NCBI RefSeq assembly: GCF_011751765.2
Contig: NZ_CP061169.1
Location: 2,852,001-2,916,000, forward strand
DNA length: 64,000 nt
Source of the DNA: Paramicrobacterium chengjingii
GTDB lineage: Bacteria > Actinomycetota > Actinomycetes > Actinomycetales > Microbacteriaceae
Reading direction: 5' to 3'
The notes below the pieces were generated by a model. That model searched no databases, had not been told where the DNA came from, and saw nothing but the letters and a program-made list of their open reading frames with translations. Position numbers and translations under genes: made by a program. This document shows, piece by piece, positions 51,999 through 59,853 of this stretch; within the stretch, counting starts at the first letter, position 1; every line of letters starts with the position of its first letter.

Positions 51999-52223
51999 TT
52001 ACGAGACGCGCAGGTATTCGGCGAGTGCGTCTCGTATAATCTCGCTTGGTTTCTGGCCGTCGTGAGCCGCGCGAGCAGTCAGGGCGAAGTCGAGGTCGCG
52101 GTTGTGGATAGCCCGCCCAACTCTTTTCCTGTGGACGACAAATGACCAATGCCTGGTGGAAGTCGTGCACATGAGCTGCCCGCGAATCGCGCCCGCACAT
52201 GAATAGGGGTATGGTGCCACCAT
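51999..52223 (-). pseudogene. Ribbon-helix-helix antitoxin-like fragment
   Basis: The last 33 residues (LDFALTARAAHDGQKPSEI, then IRDALAEYLRVS; 51999-52097) look like the C-terminal part of a CopG/RHH-type antitoxin. The first half of the frame has no antitoxin-like sequence and no ribosome binding site, and it overlaps the leader ORF on the other strand. No toxin gene follows it at 51864-51998. It may be a truncated module. This 486-base gap (51864-52349) otherwise contains only the leader ORF and hairpins listed separately. Confidence 0.5.
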
Positions 52224-52293
52224 GCTTCACACGCGCCGATTTCTCAGCCCTCGACCGATCACCGGTCGCTGGGCTCTCGTGAGGCGCGCCTAG
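52222..52293 (+). CDS. Leaderless 23-residue leader ORF upstream of the PheS-like ligase
   Basis: The ORF starts with ATG 52222, with TATGGT (52210-52215) ending six bases before it, as for leaderless transcripts. The predicted peptide begins MLHTRRFLSP and ends WALVRRA; six of its 23 residues are Arg, and it has one Phe and one Trp. It is followed by competing hairpins and then the ligase start at 52350. It could be a regulatory leader peptide; no expression evidence exists. Confidence 0.45.
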   Translation: MLHTRRFLSPRPITGRWALVRRA

Positions 52294-52337
52294 TCAGACG
52301 GGTCCGGTCGAGGGGCATCCCCCGCACACATCGACCG
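52251..52337 (+). promoter_or_regulatory. Attenuator-like alternative hairpins
   Basis: Four segments can pair in alternative ways: TCGACCG (52251-52257), CGGTCG (52263-52268), CGGTCGA (52305-52311) and TCGACCG (52331-52337). Pairings 1-2 plus 3-4 exclude pairings 1-3 or 2-4. GGGG-CAT-CCCC is nested in stem 3-4. Segments 1-2 lie inside the leader ORF, and stem 3-4 ends 12 bases before the ligase start, as expected for ribosome-mediated control. Confidence 0.45.
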
Positions 52338-52349
52338 AAAGACTCCGTT

Positions 52350-53498
52350 ATGACTTCCGACTATCTGACCCCAAATCAAATTCACGACGCGCTGAACGTC
52401 CGTGATCTCAGCGACCCTGCTCAGGGACAGCATGCAATGCAGCTGATCCTCGACGACGTGGTGACAGCCCTCACCGAGATGTGGGAGATTCCCGCTCGCG
52501 AGCACAGAACCAGCGCACTGACAAGCGTCGACGACAACTATGACAGACTCGGGTACAGTCCGGATGCTGTCACGCGCGACCGCCGCTACTCTCGCTACGT
52601 GAGCCCCACGGTCATGCTGCGCAGCCACACCACCGCAGTCATACCGCAGATTCTCGCCGATCTCACCCATGCCGAGCGGTCGCAGGCACTCAACGCTGCC
52701 GACCGCGACACGCTTCACGTCGTTCCTGGCCTCGTGTATCGCCGCGATGCCATCGACCGCACGCACGTGGGCGAACCGCACCAGGTCGACCTGTGGCGCA
52801 TCGCGCGCAGAGCTCCCCTCGGTGCAGACGATCTGCAGCAGCTGGCCGCGACTGTCGTGGAGGCCGTGCTCCCCGGCGCCACGTGGCGCGCGGTGCCGTC
52901 GCGGCATCCCTACACTGTTGCCGGTCTGCAGATCGACGTGTTGGCAGAGGGCCAGTGGCTCGAACTCGCCGAATGCGGCATTGCTGACCCAGCCGTGCTC
53001 CAGCGCCGCCAGCTCAACCCGGGGCGGTGGACCGGTTTGGCGCTCGGCATGGGACTCGACCGGGCGTTGATGCTTCGCAAGAGGATCACGGACATCCGCG
53101 TGCTGAGATCCGACGATCCACGAGTCGCCGAACAGCTGCGCGATCTTGCTCCGTGGCGCCCGGTCTCGACGCTTCCTCCAATCCGCCGCGACCTCTCCGT
53201 GGTCGTCGACGAGGGCTCCGATGAAGAGACAATCGGAGATGCGGTGCGAACAGCGCTGGGCTCCGACGTGGATGCTCTGGAATCGGTCGAGGTGCTGTCG
53301 TGGACCCGGTATGCGTCACTTCCCGTTGCGGCACGTGAACGCCTCGCCCTACAGCCCGATCAGGCAAACGCGCTGCTGCGCATCACGCTGCGGCCGCTCT
53401 CGACAACGATGACGGATGCCGAGGCGAACGCCGTTCGTGACGCGGTCTATCGCGCCGTTCATGTCGGACCCGTTCTGGAGCTGATCGGCAGTCGGTGA
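52350..53498 (+). CDS. PheS-related ligase with C-terminal FDX-ACB domain
   Basis: A 382-residue class II aminoacyl-tRNA-synthetase-like protein resembling what NCBI names PheS-related mystery ligase SrmL (from memory). The catalytic core covers about 10-245: motif 2 region VYRRDAIDRTHVGEPHQVD (129-147) and motif 3 LALGMGLDRALMLRKR (220-235). The FDX-ACB anticodon-binding domain, normally at the end of PheT, spans about 262-382 (LPPIRRDLSVVVDEG). It lacks the PheS N-terminal coiled coil, so the layout matches monomeric mitochondrial PheRS. The FHQ(L/V)E substrate motif reads PHQVD. It starts with ATG but no clear ribosome binding site. Confidence 0.82.
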   Translation: MTSDYLTPNQIHDALNVRDLSDPAQGQHAMQLILDDVVTALTEMWEIPAREHRTSALTSVDDNYDRLGYSPDAVTRDRRYSRYVSPTVMLRSHTTAVIPQILADLTHAERSQALNAADRDTLHVVPGLVYRRDAIDRTHVGEPHQVDLWRIARRAPLGADDLQQLAATVVEAVLPGATWRAVPSRHPYTVAGLQIDVLAEGQWLELAECGIADPAVLQRRQLNPGRWTGLALGMGLDRALMLRKRITDIRVLRSDDPRVAEQLRDLAPWRPVSTLPPIRRDLSVVVDEGSDEETIGDAVRTALGSDVDALESVEVLSWTRYASLPVAARERLALQPDQANALLRITLRPLSTTMTDAEANAVRDAVYRAVHVGPVLELIGSR

Positions 53499-53500
53499 CG

Positions 53501-54592
53501 TCAGCGTGCGCCCGCGCGGCGATCCGACGCCGCGTGTCCGTGGAGCGGCTCAGCGCGGGCGTCAACAACATCCATCGTGGCTGCTGCATGCGCAAGGCCA
53601 CGGTGCCCTCGTGTTGTGAACGCCATGATGAACGAGACGACGACAAGCAGACCCAGAAGGAGACTGCCCAACCCGGCCTCCCATGTAACGAGCAGCATGT
53701 ACCCGCCGATGCCGAGCACGAAGCGCAGCGGCCGGGCGATGGCAGCGGGCGTGACACGATGCACGGCTCGGATCAGCACGATCCGCTCGCCGAGCGTCAC
53801 CCCACCGATCAGCACCGAGAGCAGTTGAACCGTGAACGGCAGCACGAAGGCTGCGGTATCGAACACCGCCGGGGGAATCCCGAGTTGCGGACGACCATCA
53901 AGAAGCGCAATCACGAGGCTGATCGCGACGACGATCCAGCTGGCGATCCAGAACAGCGCCACATCGCAGAGCATGCCGAGCAGACGACGCATCGCGGTGA
54001 TGGGGCGCGGCGCACCAGCATCCGGATTCTGCCGTGATCGTCTCCACAACAGCATCCCGATGATAGAACCGATCAGGGCGCCCGCCGTGTTCGCGATGAG
54101 GTCGTCAACGTCGAACACGCGGTACGCGCACGAGTAGAGCCCCCAGATGCCCGTCACCTGCGTCACCTCGATCAGCATCGATACGACGAAACCCGAGACG
54201 GTGGCGACCACGATGCCCCGCCCGCCGAGACGGCGGAGAAACCAGCCGAGCGGCATGAACAGCACAACGTTGAGCGCCACCTGCACCGCAGCGGGGTTCT
54301 GCACCAGCGCGCCGACGCTGCCAACACCGAAGCGCGCAACGTCGTTCACAAACATGAACGGCACCGTCTGGAGCGGCACACACGTGACGTCGCGGCCTTC
54401 CGGGAACGGCAGCAGCGTGTATGCCCAGAGCGCCATCGCATAGATGAGCGCCGCGAACCACAGGATGCTGCGCCAGAACGTCATCTCACCACGCCGACGA
54501 TAGCTCAGGGCAACAAACGGAACGAAAGCGACGACTGCGAACGCACACCCTGCGAAGACGGCGACGAGGGCAGGGGTCAGAGCACTACTCAC
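53501..54592 (-). CDS. VanZ-like protein with C-terminal RDD-like membrane domain
   Basis: A 363-residue membrane protein. The N-terminal half (about 1-190) matches VanZ-like proteins (LPFPEGRD, NVVLFMPLGWFLRRLGG, SMLIEVTQVTG, FDVDDLIANTAGALIG). The second half (about 195-320) has further membrane helices arranged like an RDD domain. The tail is Ala/Arg-rich. Function of this fusion is unknown; VanZ gives teicoplanin resistance in enterococci but most homologues are uncharacterised. It converges on the ligase gene with two bases between stops. Confidence 0.85.
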   Translation of the reverse strand: MSSALTPALVAVFAGCAFAVVAFVPFVALSYRRRGEMTFWRSILWFAALIYAMALWAYTLLPFPEGRDVTCVPLQTVPFMFVNDVARFGVGSVGALVQNPAAVQVALNVVLFMPLGWFLRRLGGRGIVVATVSGFVVSMLIEVTQVTGIWGLYSCAYRVFDVDDLIANTAGALIGSIIGMLLWRRSRQNPDAGAPRPITAMRRLLGMLCDVALFWIASWIVVAISLVIALLDGRPQLGIPPAVFDTAAFVLPFTVQLLSVLIGGVTLGERIVLIRAVHRVTPAAIARPLRFVLGIGGYMLLVTWEAGLGSLLLGLLVVVSFIMAFTTRGHRGLAHAAATMDVVDARAEPLHGHAASDRRAGAR

Positions 54593-55229
54593 CCATCGAT
54601 CGTACCGGCGACACGTTACCGAGTCTGATCACGCGATCTGCCCGGGCCGCGCTTTGCTCGATGAGCCGTGCGTTGGCGTCGTCGACAGTCGCAACCCAGT
54701 CACGAGCGGCATCCGGGGTCTTGCCGAAGGCGATGTGCCGAGCGATGAGGCGTTCGCGGCGCAGCGTCTCATCTTCGCGAACGAACCAGATCTCGTCGAG
54801 CCCCGCGCGCGCATCACGCCAGCCGTCGAGCAGCAGATAGTTGCCCTCGGTCACGACGACGTCGATGTTTGGTTCTATGGCGAGCGCCGCAGCGATCGGC
54901 TGCTCGATGTCGCGCTCAAAGCCCGGCGCGTACACCGTGTGCGGCGGGCGACTCGCCAGGGCAACGAGCAGCCGCGCGTAACCATACCTGTCGAAGGTCT
55001 CGGGCGCGCCCTTACGATCACGGATGCCGAGCGCATCAAGCGTCACGTCGGCGAGATGAAAGCCATCCATCGGCACGTGTGCAGCGTCGGCTCCCAGTTC
55101 GGCGACGAGCGCTCGCGCGAATGTCGTCTTGCCCGCACCGGGAGCACCGGCCACACCGAGCATGATCCGATTGCGCGCGGTGCGGATGCTGCGCGCCGCC
55201 GCCGCGAGATCGGAAAGTGCTTCTGCCAC
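54585..55229 (-). CDS. Nucleoside/nucleotide kinase family protein (uridine-kinase/PRK fold)
   Basis: A 214-residue P-loop kinase. Walker A is GAPGAGKTT (about 28-36), followed by the substrate region VPMDGFHLADVTLDALGIRD, and VVVTEGNYLLLDG is the second conserved strand. Proteins of this group phosphorylate a nucleoside, pantothenate-like or sugar substrate that is not known. Its 3' end overlaps the VanZ start by eight bases. Confidence 0.88.
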   Translation of the reverse strand: MAEALSDLAAAARSIRTARNRIMLGVAGAPGAGKTTFARALVAELGADAAHVPMDGFHLADVTLDALGIRDRKGAPETFDRYGYARLLVALASRPPHTVYAPGFERDIEQPIAAALAIEPNIDVVVTEGNYLLLDGWRDARAGLDEIWFVREDETLRRERLIARHIAFGKTPDAARDWVATVDDANARLIEQSAARADRVIRLGNVSPVRSMGE

Positions 55230-55285
55230 CCTTTGAGTGTGGCAGAGTCGACAACGGAAGACCTGAAGTGATGTCAGGAGGTTGT

Positions 55286-56047
55286 ATGAGATCCATTCTC
55301 GTCACCGGATCATCTGGTGGAATCGGTGCCGCTGTGGCACAACGGTTTGCCGAGGTCGGCGATCGCGTTGCGATTCACTACTCCAGCAACCGCGAGGGCG
55401 CCGAGGCCACGCGACGCGCCCTGCCTGGGGCGGGACATGGGCTCGTGTCCGGAGACATCGGTGCTCCGGACGGCGCGAAGCAGATCGTGGACGACACGAT
55501 CGACCAGCTCGGCGCTGTCGATGTGCTTGTCAGCAACGCGGGCGTGGCCCCCACAGCGCACAACAGGCACGTGATCGGCGAGACGTCATATGCGGAATGG
55601 ACGGCAGCGTTCCGTCACATGATCGATGTCAATCTGCTCGGAGCCGCAAACGTCGCCTGGGCTGTCGCATCGCACCTCATCAACCGAGGCTCTCCTGGTG
55701 CGATCGTCAACATTGGCTCGCGCGGTGCGTTCCGTGGTGAGCCAGAGCATCCGGCGTATGCGGCGAGCAAGGCGGGACTTCACGCACTGGGACAGTCGCT
55801 CGCCGTGTCGCTTGCACCGCACAGCATCTCGGTCACGTCTGTTGCTCCGGGCTTTGTCGCCACACCGCGGCAGCTCTCGAAACTGGACGGACCCAACGGC
55901 GATGCCCTGCGTGCACAAAGCCCTTTTGGCAGAGTCGGCACGGCAGACGAGATCGCCGCCGCGGTCTTCTGGCTGGCGTCGCCGGAAGCGGCGTGGTGTT
56001 CCGGCACCATCGTCGATGCAAACGGCGCTTCTCACCTGCGCAGCTGA
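55286..56047 (+). CDS. Short-chain dehydrogenase/reductase
   Basis: A 253-residue classical SDR. The cofactor motif TGSSGGIG is at 7-14, NAG (VSNAGVAPT) near 88, and the catalytic Ser (NIGSRGAF) and YxxxK (YAASK) are present. The structural C-terminal glycine (VAPGFVATPRQ) is intact. AGGAGG lies four bases before the ATG at 55286. It is divergent from the kinase gene. Substrate unknown. Confidence 0.93.
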   Translation: MRSILVTGSSGGIGAAVAQRFAEVGDRVAIHYSSNREGAEATRRALPGAGHGLVSGDIGAPDGAKQIVDDTIDQLGAVDVLVSNAGVAPTAHNRHVIGETSYAEWTAAFRHMIDVNLLGAANVAWAVASHLINRGSPGAIVNIGSRGAFRGEPEHPAYAASKAGLHALGQSLAVSLAPHSISVTSVAPGFVATPRQLSKLDGPNGDALRAQSPFGRVGTADEIAAAVFWLASPEAAWCSGTIVDANGASHLRS

Positions 56048-56147
56048 CGCGCAATCATGCGTCCACCAAATCGGTTTTAGGAAATACTGACGCCGATGCC
56101 AGTGATTGATCTGGCACCATGGCACCGACACAGCAGGAGCACTCACC

Positions 56148-56477
56148 ATGACTGAACACGATGTTCCCCACGCGATCCGCGAGTTCATCGACGCAACAAA
56201 TGCCGGCGATACCGAGCGTTTCGTCGCGGCCTTCACCGACGACGCCTACCTCAATGATTGGGGGCGGGAGTTTCACGGCCATCGCGGCGTACGCAGCTGG
56301 GACTCGACAGACAACATCGGGAAGCAGGCACACTTCGAGATCCTCTCCGTCGAGGCAGACGAGGCTGCCGGATCCTTCAACCTCACCGTGCAGGTCACCG
56401 GCAATGGATTCAACGGAATCGGTCCGCTCAATTTCATTGTGCGAGACGGTCGAATCGCCAGCCTGCGGATCAGCTGA
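56148..56477 (+). CDS. NTF2/SnoaL-like domain protein
   Basis: A 109-residue cone-shaped alpha+beta barrel protein (REFIDATNAGDTERFVAAFT, GRDGRI-type end IVRDGRIASLRIS). Such proteins are either small-molecule isomerases/cyclases or ligand carriers; no catalytic residue can be assigned. AGGAG precedes the ATG at 56148. It lies 100 bases after the SDR gene on the same strand. Confidence 0.8.
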   Translation: MTEHDVPHAIREFIDATNAGDTERFVAAFTDDAYLNDWGREFHGHRGVRSWDSTDNIGKQAHFEILSVEADEAAGSFNLTVQVTGNGFNGIGPLNFIVRDGRIASLRIS

Positions 56478-56550
56478 TGGAACTCCCGATGAACCCGTGA
56501 CAGACGACTTCATCGACGGGCTGATCTTGAATCTCCTCGACGGAGTGGCT

Positions 56551-58602
56551 TCAAGCTGAACGCACGTCTCCGAGCGCGAACGCCACCTCGAAGCCGTCGA
56601 AGATCGCCGCGTCGATCGACCGTGGTGCGCGTGCGTCGCCCACCACCGTCACAGGAACATCCACGCCGGCAGTGTCGAACTGCACCTGTTCGCGCGGCGT
56701 CACGAGAACAACAGTGCGCGCTTCGACGTCGCGCTCGCCGCCAGAGGGCAGCTCGCGGATCGTCGCACGGGCGGCATCCGGTTCGAAAAGGGTGGGCGTC
56801 GCTGACACATCGATCGCGAACGCACCGTCGCCAGGCAACTCCCCCGGTGTGCCCGGCACACGAAACAGCCGTCGATGCAGATGGTCGCGATCCTGGCTGC
56901 CGCGAATGAACGGAAAAGCCGTGTCGAACCGGGTCACGAGACGCACGTCGTCTGCCGCTGCCGCAATGGCGAGCGCCACACCCGATGCATACGGCGTGCC
57001 ATCATGATCGACGACAAGCACAGGACTCTTCAGGAGCTCCGGATGCTCAATGGCTTCCCACGCGTTCACAACGCCAGGCTGGCCGGCGAGAATCGCGAGC
57101 GACGCTGATGCAGCATTCGTCACCGTGGACCCGCGTTCGGCGGGCAGCGACCCGGTGGCAACGATGACGTGGTCAAAGGGGTCGGATGCTGCGGCGAGTA
57201 CAGCCGCATCGACGCGAGTTTCGAGACGCACATCCACGTCGGCAGCATCGCGCGTGAGGTCATCGACAAGGAGCCGGATGCTGTCACGCCCCGGCACGCG
57301 AGCGGCGAGGTTGAGCTGCCCTCCGAGTTGCGCACTCGCCTCGAACAATGTCACGCGATGCCCGTTGCGGCTCAGCTCAACGGCCGCTTTTAAGTCGGCC
57401 GGACCGCCGCCGACAACGCCCACGTGCATCGCTTCCGCGACAGCATCCGGTACCGCTCGTGCCGCCTCGCGCCCGACCGTCGGGTTGACAGTGCATCCCA
57501 TAGGCAACCCCGCGCCTGTGCGCGCGAGACACCCTTGATTGAGGCGGATGCAGTGCGTCACCGGCGCGCCCGTGCGCAGTTTCGTCGCGAGATCGGGGTC
57601 GGCGATCTGCCCGCGCGTGAGGGCGACCAAGTCTGCGAGTCCGTCGACAATCACCGCGCGAGCATCATCGACGGTCGCTGCGGCTCCGACGCCGAACACC
57701 GGAATATCGGCATTGTGCTGCTTCACCGCGGCGACATCGTCGCGCAGCCAGGCCGCGGGCATCGCCGACGAGGGAAAGACATAGTGCACCTGGTGGTACT
57801 CACCACCCGCGAGGTTGATGTAGTCAATACGAACGTTCTTGCGCAGGTGGTCAATGATCGCCAGGCAGTCGTCGCGCGACAGTCCGGCGTCATCGAACTC
57901 GTTAGCGACGATGCGAACCCCTACGACAGCCTCGTCGCCCACCCGCTCGCGCACACCGCGCAGCACCTCAAGCGGAAACCGCGTTCTCTCGAGCATCCCA
58001 CCGCCGTACTTGTCGGTGCGCTGGTTGTAGAGAGGTGACAGGAACTGGTGCAGAAGGTACCCGTGCGCCATGTGCACCTCAACACCGTCGAAGCCACCGC
58101 GCAGAGCGTTCTCAGCCGTGACCACCCAGCCTTCCGCGAACGCGGCCAAGTCGTCGACAGTCGCTTCGACGGTCGCCGCACCGGTCGACGGCGACAGCAT
58201 CCTGCTCGCACTAAACACTGGTCGCGGGCCGTCGGGACCATCGGGCGACGCCTGGGCGCCGTGATGGTTGAGCTGCGCGAAAATCTTGGCACCGCGCGCG
58301 TGAACAGCATCCGTCAGCCGTCTGTCTGCCTCAACGATGTCGGTTCGCCAACCATCGACGAATCCTCGGATCGCACTTGACGGGTGCACGAACCGATTTC
58401 CCGCGATGAACAGCGCCGTTCCGCCCTCGGCTCGGCGGGCGAAGTAGTCAATCTCCTGCTGTGACTCTCGGCCGCCCACCGCATACAGTTTGGAGTGCGC
58501 CGCCTGCATAAGCCTGTTGCGCATGGTCACACTGCCAATGCGCAAGGGTGTGAAAAGCGGGTCGGATGCTGCTGCGCCGCGCTGCCCGTCAACGGTGCTC
58601 AT
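56551..58602 (-). CDS. Two-domain Old Yellow Enzyme (FMN barrel plus FAD/NAD reductase), atypical cofactor motifs
   Basis: A 683-residue protein of the 2,4-dienoyl-CoA reductase/trimethylamine dehydrogenase group. The FMN barrel spans about 12-345 (LFTPLRIGSVTMRNRLMQAA, EVHMAHGYLLHQFLSPLYNQ). The 4Fe-4S motif Cx2Cx3Cx11C is damaged: Cys350, Leu353, Cys357, Cys369. The following dinucleotide motif reads GGGPAD (397-402) instead of GGGPAG. The C-terminal flavodoxin-like and FAD domains continue to residue 683. The ATG at 58602 follows GAGG; a GTG at 58611 is in the operator and less likely. Substrate unknown. Confidence 0.88.
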   Translation of the reverse strand: MSTVDGQRGAAASDPLFTPLRIGSVTMRNRLMQAAHSKLYAVGGRESQQEIDYFARRAEGGTALFIAGNRFVHPSSAIRGFVDGWRTDIVEADRRLTDAVHARGAKIFAQLNHHGAQASPDGPDGPRPVFSASRMLSPSTGAATVEATVDDLAAFAEGWVVTAENALRGGFDGVEVHMAHGYLLHQFLSPLYNQRTDKYGGGMLERTRFPLEVLRGVRERVGDEAVVGVRIVANEFDDAGLSRDDCLAIIDHLRKNVRIDYINLAGGEYHQVHYVFPSSAMPAAWLRDDVAAVKQHNADIPVFGVGAAATVDDARAVIVDGLADLVALTRGQIADPDLATKLRTGAPVTHCIRLNQGCLARTGAGLPMGCTVNPTVGREAARAVPDAVAEAMHVGVVGGGPADLKAAVELSRNGHRVTLFEASAQLGGQLNLAARVPGRDSIRLLVDDLTRDAADVDVRLETRVDAAVLAAASDPFDHVIVATGSLPAERGSTVTNAASASLAILAGQPGVVNAWEAIEHPELLKSPVLVVDHDGTPYASGVALAIAAAADDVRLVTRFDTAFPFIRGSQDRDHLHRRLFRVPGTPGELPGDGAFAIDVSATPTLFEPDAARATIRELPSGGERDVEARTVVLVTPREQVQFDTAGVDVPVTVVGDARAPRSIDAAIFDGFEVAFALGDVRSA

Positions 58603-58609
58603 GTTCCTC

Positions 58610-58623
58610 ACTTTACGTAAAGT
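58610..58623. promoter_or_regulatory. Perfect palindromic operator at the OYE promoter
   Basis: ACTTTACGTAAAGT is a 14-bp perfect palindrome ending eight bases upstream of the OYE ATG. On the minus strand its right half provides TAAAGT, a possible leaderless -10. TTTACGTAAA cores are typical of TetR- or MarR-type operators. No regulator gene lies beside it, so the regulator is encoded elsewhere. Confidence 0.6.
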
Positions 58624-58635
58624 ACGGAGGTTCAG

Positions 58636-59181
58636 GTGGGCCCCGATGCCGACGGCGATAAGCTCATCACTGTGAGCGCTCCTGAATACTCGATACGACG
58701 AACCGTCGAGTCAGACTGGCGCGAGGTTCGTGATCTGCGCCTGGAAATGCTTCGCGATACGCCAATAGGTTACGGGGAGACGCTCGACAATGCTCACGGC
58801 AAGGGCGAAGCCGAGTGGAGAGTGCGGGCAAAGCGAGGCACGGCCGAGCATGGCATCGCGCTCGTCGCGATCGACAGTTCCGGTCGCTGGGTGGGAACCA
58901 TGGGGGGCTTTGTTCCAGAGCACGAAACGACGCCGATTCTTGTCGGCGTGTATGTCGCGCCCCGCTGCCGGGGTCGCCAAGCGGGAGTCACAGACGCGTT
59001 GCTGGATTCCATCGAGGAGTGGGCGCGCACCGAAAGCAACCTCCTGATGCTTCACGTGCACGAAGACAACGCACGGGCGCGCAACGCATACGAACGCCGA
59101 GGCTTCGTTCAGACCGGTCACATCGAGCCGTACTCCCTTGATGTCAGCAAGAACGAACTCGAGATGATCAAACGGCTCTGA
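58636..59181 (+). CDS. GNAT-family N-acetyltransferase
   Basis: A 181-residue acetyl-CoA-dependent acetyltransferase. The acetyl-CoA motif is VYVAPRCRGRQAGVTDALL, followed by the LHVHEDNARARNAYERRGF block common to GNATs. The GTG at 58636 is supported by GGAGG five bases upstream; a second GTG at 58672 would remove 12 residues. Acceptor unknown. Confidence 0.9.
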   Translation: MGPDADGDKLITVSAPEYSIRRTVESDWREVRDLRLEMLRDTPIGYGETLDNAHGKGEAEWRVRAKRGTAEHGIALVAIDSSGRWVGTMGGFVPEHETTPILVGVYVAPRCRGRQAGVTDALLDSIEEWARTESNLLMLHVHEDNARARNAYERRGFVQTGHIEPYSLDVSKNELEMIKRL

Positions 59182-59226
59182 CCCGGCTGTGGAAAACTCT
59201 CGCGAGTGTCGGCGGGGACCGTTTCA

Positions 59227-59853
59227 ATGGATCTCATGTACACAAACGATCAAGACGTCGATGATGACTATGACGAGTACGAAGAAGAAGAAGACTGGTG
59301 GGAGCGCGCCGGCGTCAACGAGCGACGGAGGCAGCAGAGCGCCGCAGTGCGCTGGGCGCGACACCGGTGGCCGACCTACGCGAAGGCTACAGGCGCTCCC
59401 CAGAATGTTGCGGAGGACAGCGTCGACTACGCCCTCCATTACCTCGACCTGCACGGGTTGATTCACCTCGCACGCTTCGTCGACGAGTTCCGAACCGGCG
59501 GCTGCGCAGACGATCTGACGCCACTCGACATCGTCGGTGAACGCCCGCTTCTCAGTGAGAATGAGATCGCGAGGCTCTGCACGCACTACGGCAGGCAGAG
59601 AACCGACGGCGACGACGAGCCAGTGCACGACGGGTGGGAACTCACCTGGGACCGTACGAACCACGTCGCGCAGGTTCTCGCCAGAGAGCTCGGCGAAAGG
59701 CAGCTCCTTGCAGAGCTCTACGCACAGCGGGGCGTGACACCCACGCTGTCAACTGACGAGCTGGAGCGCACCCTGGCCGAGATCGCAGCCGACGGTCGCG
59801 TCTCGTTCGAATGGTTCGCGTCGTTCTTGAGAGGCTACGGCGTCAGTTCCTGA
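59227..59853 (+). CDS. Hypothetical protein with very acidic N-terminus
   Basis: A 208-residue soluble protein I do not recognise. Residues 8-24 are almost wholly Asp, Glu and Tyr (DVDDDYDEYEEEEDWW). The rest is helical (AVRWARHRWPTYAKATGA, HVAQVLARELGERQLLAELY). The ATG at 59227 is chosen over a GTG at 59206 because the 59206 codon has no ribosome binding site; GGGGACC precedes 59227 weakly. Its 3' end overlaps the convergent glucosidase by 11 bases. Confidence 0.6.
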   Translation: MDLMYTNDQDVDDDYDEYEEEEDWWERAGVNERRRQQSAAVRWARHRWPTYAKATGAPQNVAEDSVDYALHYLDLHGLIHLARFVDEFRTGGCADDLTPLDIVGERPLLSENEIARLCTHYGRQRTDGDDEPVHDGWELTWDRTNHVAQVLARELGERQLLAELYAQRGVTPTLSTDELERTLAEIAADGRVSFEWFASFLRGYGVSS

